Source of the DNA: Plakobranchus ocellatus
Taxonomy: Eukaryota > Mollusca > Gastropoda > Plakobranchidae
Assembly: GCA_019648995.1 (NCBI GenBank)
Contig: BLXT01003580.1
Location: 386,068 to 411,043, forward strand
Direction: 5' to 3'
Length of the DNA: 24,976 bases
Both the position numbers and the translations under genes were made by a program. The notes below the pieces were generated by a model. It was not told the DNA's origin and searched no databases. It worked only from the letters and a program-made list of their open reading frames with translations. Shown here in pieces: positions 18,536 to 24,976 of the stretch (its first letter is position 1; each line of letters starts with the position of its first letter).

Positions 18536-19434
18536 AGCTTTCAGGAATATTTACCAGGTGAGCAGGTACGACCTTGGATTGTGACGCAAGTGCATTGAAC
18601 GCGGGGCTTGAATGTAAACAGTGGCCAGATCCTGTCATAGATCCAACTGTCTTCTCAGTGTATTTTGCATTACATTTAGACCCAAAATAAATCTTGCCGT
18701 AACATAAAAATAATTCTTAAGGCATAAACTTTTTTATTAGAGGTGTGTTCATCAATGTGTTCGTTACGTGCGGTGAGTGGGCAAAAAGCTACATCGTCTA
18801 CTGAAGTTGATCATCAGCTACATTCGCCATTGCATATTCTATAAATGTTCAGGGCGAGACTGAAATTAGCCAGAAAATGGCAAAGTTGTTTCTTTCTTTT
18901 TTTCGCTTAAGTTTACACAGTGACAATCATGTAAGCAATTTTTTTTTGGCATTTAAAAAGAAAATTCAATGCCTTTTTGAACCAGCAGATTTTATAAATG
19001 TAGATCTAGTTGGTATTTAAAAAAAAAGCTCAAATTTTGCATTTTTTGCGAAAGCTTTGGTTGTTAAATTTTCACTTTTGTCATGTGATTGGAACTAAAG
19101 ATATATACTGGCATCCGTTTATGCAAATGAGTATCTAGTAGCCTGAAACATATATTGAATGGCGCTGTCAGTAAAATAAGTATAGCATAGCACATTTGTG
19201 CGGCTTACAAATTTTTGTGGATGCGAATTTGGAACTGTCAACTTTTTCTCGCATGTCATTTTTCTCCAACAAGAATTAAAGTAAATTGAAACTATCGAAC
19301 GGGGCTTTTGATAAATTTTATTCTGATGTATATTTCGTCTGATTCTGTGTGAAAAGAATGTTTTCTTTGCTTCAAAATTTAGGGCTTGGAGTCTGATCTG
19401 AGCTCGCCAGGCGGGTTTTAGGTGCATACTTTCG

Positions 19435-20125
19435 GAAATCCATTCTCCCATATATAACTTCTGAAAAAAAGCCAAATGACTAACTTTAAAAGCCTCTCTG
19501 CAGCTTTGAAATGTTTAATATGGGTCTAGAATGCCATTCTAACTTTAGACTCCAAACTGTCCAGATTATAGGTCTAGATCTAACGGAAATTCGGCATTGT
19601 TTACATTTTATGTCTAAAACAAAAGCATCTTCCCACAGTCCATATCCTTCCAGTTTAGTGCAATGGATAAGGCATCAGATGAGGTTATCAACGGCAAAAT
19701 GGAAAGGTCTTTTCACATTTCAGAAGACATGGAAGAAGTAACTAAAATATGCCTTTATCTAGCGCAACTTGAAGTTTTGATTTAATTATTTCAGATTGGT
19801 AGTCCAATATACCATCAGGATCCATTTTAAGGCCTGAATATTCTGCCTGGGTATACAATTCAATAAGCTCTGCTTTTTTATTCGAGTAATAACATAATTT
19901 ACGCCCCTTTTCTCAAAAAGTCTTTCCGTTCTTCTGCATTTTTCAATTTAAAATCCATTCTCCCTCATGTAACTTCAGAAAAAAAAACCCAATAACTAAC
20001 AATAAAAGCCTTTCTGTAGCTTTGAAATACATGGGTCTGTAATGAAATTCTTCGACTTCTAGCACTGTACATATTATTGTTGTAGATCTAGCGGAAATTC
20101 AGCATTATTAATTTACATTTGTGCT
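19435..20125 (-). repeat. two diverged copies of a roughly 175-bp block, 510 bp apart
   Basis: The block at 19435-19612 (AATCCATTCTCCC ... AAAAGCCTCTCTGCAGCTTT ... CGGAAATTCGGCATTG ... TTTACATTT) recurs at 19950-20125 (AATCCATTCTCCC ... AAAAGCCTTTCTGTAGCTTT ... CGGAAATTCAGCATTA ... TTTACATTT). Similarity ends on one side at an ATGGATTT on the - strand, which begins an ORF in the second copy only. They look like two insertions, or a duplicated leader, of one element family. Confidence 0.82.
19742..19958 (-). pseudogene. SAP-like N-terminal ORF fragment of a mobile element
   Basis: On the - strand an ATG at 19958 opens MDFKLKNAEERKDFLRKGA and meets a stop; one frame over the reading continues KLCYYSNKKAELIELYTQAE, then YSGLKMDPDGILDYQ, and ends at 19742. 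The pattern of a short helix, FLRxxG, a loop and NKAELIEL matches a SAP-type DNA-binding fold, found at the N-terminus of several transposon proteins. A single-base frameshift breaks it. Only about 70 codons are present and the rest of the protein is missing. Confidence 0.45.
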
Positions 20126-20329
20126 CCATTTCGGCGAAACCGCCTGACAGACCATGTTAAAGGTCACCAAAAAAAAAAGACGTCACCGCTGGAATTTCCC
20201 CCTGGCTTCACTAAGCCTTTTTTGAGAGTCCTTCTCTCATCTAAATATGTGTATGACATTATATCTGATAAATCTATACCTTCTTTCCTTCCCCCTCCCC
20301 TCCAGGCACTTATTGTAAGCTAAAATTAA

Positions 20330-21363
20330 TTACATCAGTCTTGTTTCTTGTTTCTCGTTCACGCTGTCCTTGTTGTTGTCTTATTTCAATCTCAGTTTTT
20401 CCTGCTTTAGCACTGGAAGTAGTGGAAGATGACAAGAGAACTGGATATTTCTGAGACTGCTTCTCCCTATAATTAAGCAGTTACCAAGAGGTCTTTCTGC
20501 CTAAAGTATGCAGAGGTGCCAGGCTGTAGTTGTTTCTCAACTGCACTTTTTTTGAATTGTACCAGTGATACATGTCCTCAAGTCAAACAGTTCTATAGCT
20601 AAATCGATGTTTGTAAAAAAAATGTCCTAAAACATGAGGAAACCTTTCTTAGGGTAATTTCTCATCTCCAATAGTTTAATAACAACTCTGTGGGCTAATC
20701 CAGGTAGATCCCTTGCATCCCCATGCCTTTTCTCTCCAATAAACAAAAAAAGAAAGTATCCTGTGGCAGATTCACACAGCATCCATAGCTTTATCCCTCA
20801 CTTGTAGTGGTGCTTGTTGGAAAAGTGCTGTATCTGATGTGCTCTGTTCTTGGTTCCAATAAGACTTTTATCAACAGACAATTCTTTTCTTGGTCCAGTG
20901 CTGACAAAGTGATCTATTCACTATATAATCAACTGGTTGGAACCTAAAGCAAGGATCACATCCTTCCTGACCTGGTCCTTGCGTCTGCCGTGTATCCACA
21001 ACGTGAACAAATTTTAGAATGACTGGCTGGAATCCATCCCTTGGAAATTCATGGGAAAACCATGGTGTATGTTTTTTGATGAGTATGAGAGCAAAGTTGG
21101 CTTTCTAATCAAACCCATGTTCAATATGATTGCCACAAATGTCTTTATTTGTTCATTTTTATCTACCCATTTTCTTGCATTTGATGGAAATGGGTCCAAT
21201 TCCACATGTCTGTTCCGTACAGCTCACATTTTCTGCTCCCACCCCTGTGATAGGCTGGAGTCCCTGTGACATGATACAAAATACATGAGGGTATAAAATG
21301 CTTTCGTTTCACCATAGAGGGTTTGTTAAGTTTTAGATGTTGATTCTCAATAAATGAAATCAT
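20330..21363 (-). pseudogene. piggyBac-like transposase, catalytic core, decayed
   Basis: From high to low coordinate the - strand frames give RKWVDKNEQIKTFVAIILNM and GLIRKPTLLSYSSKN (21205-21014), FVHVVDTRQ, CDPCFRFQPVDYIVNRS, SVDKSLIGTKNRAHQIQHFS and NKHHYK, stop, GIKLWMLCESATGYF (about 20870-20750), then AHRVVIKLLEMRNY, F, stop, DIFFTNIDLAIELFDLRTCI and TGTI (about 20690-20540), and KYPVLLSS near 20430. SVDKS holds the position of the first catalytic Asp (usually DES). The stop-D-I-FFT element holds that of the second (usually DNFYTS). Stops, at least one replacing a conserved Trp, and frameshifts show it is inactive. This core is what the relic at 12.9-14.7 kb lacks. Confidence 0.8.
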
Positions 21364-21533
21364 CCCTGTAATAAGATGGATTCATATGTAGGGCCTAATA
21401 GTCACAATCTATTCTGTGTCAGTCTTTACATTACCTCAAAGCCTGGTCTAACACAGGTCAAAATAAATAATGCAACACTTGAAACTTATTGCGTTTTCAC
21501 TAAGCCTAGACTGACCTTGAATTTAAGATTGTA

Positions 21534-21582
21534 AGGCTTCTGAATACACACACTAACAGGCTTCTGAATACACACACAAACA
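21534..21582 (+). repeat. 24-bp direct duplication containing a CA run
   Basis: AGGCTTCTGAATACACACAC occurs at 21534 and again at 21558, with TAAC or AAAC completing the 24-nt period. This is probably slippage around the short CA repeat. Confidence 0.9.
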
Positions 21583-21762
21583 GGAATATCATGGCTGTTA
21601 GATTATTTTCTAAATTGTTTATTCCAGTTTAACCATTAAATCATGTGACAAAGGGAACTTCACATCTCTGAATTTGAATCAGCCAAAACTTAATCACTAT
21701 TTTTATGTAACAGTGTTTCATTTTGTATACCTCCTCAACTTTAGAGGATATCTTTGTTTTAG

Positions 21763-21768
21763 AATAAA
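21763..21768 (+). terminator. polyadenylation-signal-like AATAAA
   Basis: AATAAA is followed within 20-30 nt by a GT-rich stretch (TGTGTATTTTTG). No gene on the + strand is recognised immediately upstream, so its use is uncertain in this AT-rich DNA. Confidence 0.2.
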
Positions 21769-22692
21769 GTTATTTTGCTATGTGTATTTTTGACCAAGAA
21801 TGATTGAAATTGACTTTATTTTATCTCAATATTTATCATGGACTGTCGCTTTGTGGGCTATTCAGAACTCCTTATTTGTGAAATCAGAGAACCTAATAAA
21901 TAAAACATGTAGATCTAATACTTAGACAGGTTTCCTTTTAAAAGGTACCCAAGGCAGTCTAGATCTACATTTATCCAGACAGTCCTCCCCCATCTCCTCT
22001 TGCTCCCACCCTCTCCTTTCTATTAGGAAGGCTTTCATTAAATCTGGTATGAGGCATTCAGTCAGTCCCAAAAGGTTTATAAAAGATTCCAAATTTCAAA
22101 GCTTGTTTAACTGCCAGTTTATTCAACCAATATGCTGGATTTCTTGGATTAAAAGAAAAAAAAATTCTGTTGCATGAAAAATGCAGTCTGTATTTTATGC
22201 CTATGTAAAAGAAAATCGCGCAATACACTCAGGGTTCATCATAAAAAAACTTTCTTTGAAATTTCTCAAACTACCTGATGTAAACCCACATTGTGGTTGT
22301 AAGACTAGACTCAGAAATGGAAATGACTATTCCATTTTAGCTAAAATGCTTAAAATTAGTGAAGAAGAGGCGGCCATCAACCATTCCGTGGTGTATATCC
22401 TTTGATTTCTTTATTGCAAAATCAGACACATTTATGTTCAAGATTTTGAGTTCTTTCATGTTCCAACCCCGTTATGAAACCGTCAGTTACAGCAATGTTT
22501 TTTTGGCTTTAACATTATTGGTGGATGGTATCTGTACTGGGTAATTGTGAATTTTTTTTTGTGTTCATAGTAGTATTTGGAGACAAAAAAAGGGAATCTT
22601 GCTTTTGTTAATTTTGATTTTTTCATCATTTGGAAATATTTTTTAAAGTGTAAAACATTAGTTATGGTCAGTGAATTATTTCATTGCTGTAT

Positions 22693-22698
22693 GAATAA
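22693..22698 (+). terminator. polyadenylation-signal-like AATAAA with T/GT-rich downstream element
   Basis: AATAAA is followed 25-50 nt later by TTTTTGTTGCCTCTG and a T run, the usual arrangement of a vertebrate or invertebrate cleavage site. It could end a transcript containing the 22181-22405 frame. This is suggestive only. Confidence 0.3.
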
Positions 22699-23544
22699 AG
22701 CGTGTTATAGTTAAAACAAGGCCATAGTTTTTGTTGCCTCTGTTTTTTTCTCTTTATGTATTTTGTTAATGATTGGATATTTTTTTTCTATTGAAATTTA
22801 TTAAAAAATTGATGCAATAGTCATACAAAAAATACATTATACATGTATAAATTATATCTAGGTATGGTTTTACATGGGTTCAGCATTTTCCCGTGGATGT
22901 TTGATACAAAAACTGCTTCATCACTTTTTCAGGTCATTTAATGTACTGACACTAAAATTGCATTTGTTCAGAGGTTATTAGGTCCATGTTCTCTCTACAC
23001 CCTGCCAGTTATAAAAAAAAAAAAAAGATGTCATTACACCCAAAGTCTCCTTTTGTTTGTGAGCAATGTTGTTCCTGTTGCAATTAAAAAAAAAGTTATT
23101 GTAATGCTTTGTTAAAAATAGATCGAAAGAGAGAGAGAGAGACGCGTTTGTTCATAGAGGTTATTATCTTGTTCAGGAGAAAAATGCAATTAAAGGAAAT
23201 ATGTTTCTACAACCAGTTGGTGTATTGCTGTAACATTACATATTCGAAGGCCTCTCACACTATAATGATTGAGAATTTTTGTTTTGAATACTCGTTAATG
23301 CGTTTCTTCAAGATAAAACAGCGAAATCATTTCAATTTTAGTCCAGTCTTTTCTCTTTTTAAGAATGTAGAATCAATAAAGATACTATTTGCATCAAGTC
23401 ATTTTTACAAAAGACATAACATTTGAGAAGTGTAAAAATCTAAAACTATCGAATTTCAAAACTACCGAAGAAACAATAATTAGAGATTTCAGGAACCCTT
23501 TTCTAACCATGTTTTCATAAGGTAACTGTGTTAAGCATTTCTCA

Positions 23545-23562
23545 ACAAACAAACAAACAAAC
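23545..23562 (+). repeat. short (CAAA)n microsatellite
   Basis: Four to five CAAA units lie in a row. A brief GA repeat also occurs at about 23126-23142. Confidence 0.8.
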
Positions 23563-24684
23563 CCGTCACTTATCTGTATAGGCAGAGACTCTCCTCTTCC
23601 TTGTTGTTATTTGGCACGCATGAACATTCCCCACTTTCGTGCTTTCGTGGTTGTTTCGAGGGAGCCATATTTTCACGGAACAAACCGATGAATATGATGG
23701 TCAGCCATGGCCAAGTAACCCGTTTATGCACACGTATCTGGGACCCAAGCTCCGAAATCTCGAGCAGAACAAAAGGGATTTTAAATTTTCGTACATTTCT
23801 GGTAGTCCATTTGGACTAGTCTTTAGGGACAAACGTACTATAACTATTGTAGTTTGCGGTTTGGTCACCAACAATGTAAACCTACATGCCATTTTCTGTT
23901 TCATGTTGAGAACACTGGGAATTATGTTTTTTTTTTCTTCTTATTCTGTCTCTTTTGATTATCCCTATTTATATACATCATTCTAGATGTTAAACATAGC
24001 AAAAAAAAAACAAACACCAAACCTACCAACAACGAGAAATGTACGCTTCATTTGTAATTCCATAAAAAAAAAAAAAGAAACGGAAAAGGCAATATGTGTA
24101 AAATTATATGCATGTAGGCCTATATGGAATCTGAAGGCCTTCTATAAAAGGCTGTCTCTACACCAAGTTTGGGAATTTTGTTTTTCTATATATATGCTAT
24201 ATTTTTAAGGAGATTAAACTCCTCTGCTTTTTCCTACCAGGTAGAAAACCAACATCATTTTACTACAGGTAGTCTTACAATTTTTTTCTCTTTTCTTTGC
24301 TGAATGTTAAAATGGCTGTTCGCGTTATGCTCTACATTTTCTTTGTTGTAATATGATACAACTTTAACAAGTTTAAAACCGCAAAATAGGACCTGTTGAA
24401 TGTGAAGAAGAAAAATAACATTTTTGGTACTTCGGACGCCTCTTGCAATAAAATAGAAGAGGAAAAAGTACTTAAATACTAGATCTGGCAGAGAATAGTT
24501 TTAAATGCTAACATAAAAACCTAGAATGGCATTTGCCCTCTTTTTAATTTCACCCAGATTTATAAACATGACAAAAATAATGAGAATTAAACAGAAAGTA
24601 CAATAACCATCAAAAGTAATGAAATGTTAGATGAAACGTTTTTTCTAACGACAGAGTGGAATTTCAAGCTGCTCAATGTGCCCA

Positions 24685-24704
24685 TTTTTTTTTTTTTTTT
24701 TTTT
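24685..24704 (+). repeat. 20-nt poly-T run
   Basis: Twenty consecutive T. It could be the tail of a reverse-strand retrotransposed sequence, but the adjacent - strand frame (about 24645-24971) is not recognisable and the run forms Lys codons inside it. Confidence 0.8.
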
Positions 24705-24976
24705 AAAGCTGACTTGAATAAACAACCCATGGGAGTAGTCTGATGCTGAAGAGGCGGAAGGATGTGCTGGGATAGTTGATAGGAATCCATAAGAACTTTT
24801 CAATCTCCACACTTTTGAAAATCCCCTTGCATTCAGTGGATATAGCACAACAAAATGAGAAACAGCCATTAAGATCGACAAATTAAGCACCTGGTTATTT
24901 TTTTTTCGAGCTACAGTCATGATGCAGAATTTATTAAGCAGCTGCAAGTTGTTAAGAGCAAGAAAGACCAATTCCC

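Larger units (their letters stand above)
18536..20330. mobile_element. probable nested insertion splitting a piggyBac-like copy
   Basis: This stretch separates the transposase core (20.33-21.36 kb) from its expected continuation (18.17-18.54 kb), both on the - strand and in the right order. It contains a duplicated block (19435-19612 and 19950-20125) and a short SAP-like ORF start, which read as the 5' end of another element lying on the - strand. The exact ends and any target-site duplication were not found, so this is an inferred unit rather than a delimited element. Confidence 0.4.
21583..24976. other. right-hand flank, no supported gene
   Basis: AT-rich sequence with poly-A and poly-T runs and scattered short frames. 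A 74-codon + strand frame at 22181-22405 (contains DVNPHCGCKTRLRNGNDYS) lies about 290 nt before an AATAAA at 22693. Two overlapping + strand frames occupy 23601-23986 in a less AT-rich patch. None resembles a protein I know and none has convincing splice sites, so they are not called as genes. Confidence 0.4.

Noticed and set aside
19645..19700. tRNA-Arg-like A-box (TAGTGCAATGGATAAGGCATC), possible tRNA or SINE head
   Set aside because: The D-arm resemblance is good, but there is no matching B-box (GGTTCGAxxCC) at a proper distance and no cloverleaf can be drawn.
22181..22405. 74-codon frame with a fairly protein-like sequence, followed by a good polyadenylation signal
   Set aside because: No known family, no clear acceptor, and the region before it is AT-rich; kept only as a note in the right-hand flank.
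24645..24971. 108-codon - strand frame with a hydrophobic middle
   Set aside because: It depends on translating a 20-nt poly-T run as Lys codons and has no recognisable motif.

Overview
The window looks like nuclear DNA of an invertebrate animal. It is AT-rich, has short exons and long introns with canonical splice sites, and carries microsatellites, assembly Ns and several decayed transposons. The frequent AGATCTAG-type words and the mix of repeats resemble gastropod mollusc genomes, but that placement is a weak inference. Nothing in the window looks bacterial or viral.

The only complete, recognisable host gene lies on the + strand from about 1.5 to 11.75 kb. It is an ortholog of F8A1/HAP40, the 40-kDa huntingtin-associated protein. 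I reconstructed 12 coding exons (1533-1591, 1981-2027, 2876-2948, 3999-4158, 4682-4750, 5751-5813, 6211-6268, 6907-6969, 7818-7909, 8672-8750, 10967-11013, 11615-11752). They join in frame to 948 nt, or 315 residues plus a stop, and can be followed against the human family from the N-terminal YR-(V/A)-(S/T)NKLKKRFL(R/K)KPNV block to the C-terminal HPSGEGI/SPSGQGV ending. The gene is strongly multi-exonic, whereas human F8A genes are intronless. One intron uses a GC-AG donor. The introns hold a TTAA-flanked MITE, a (CT)n tract, a LINE tail and an internally deleted piggyBac-like element.

Directly at the stop codon the last 62 nt of the coding sequence plus 32 nt of 3' UTR have been amplified into a roughly 94-bp tandem array (11691 to about 12575, nine copies counting the coding one). 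It is interrupted by a 41-N assembly gap.

From about 12.9 to 21.4 kb the window is a graveyard of transposons, nearly all on the - strand. A piggyBac-like relic (12.9-14.7 kb) has lost its catalytic core. A decayed ORF (15.3-17.3 kb) belongs to a repetitive family I know only as uncharacterised. A second piggyBac-like transposase has its core at 20.4-21.4 kb and its C-terminus at 18.2-18.5 kb, apparently split by an insertion that carries a small SAP-like ORF and a duplicated 5' end. From 21.4 kb to the end I find no gene I can support, only polyadenylation-like signals, simple repeats and ORFs of doubtful meaning.
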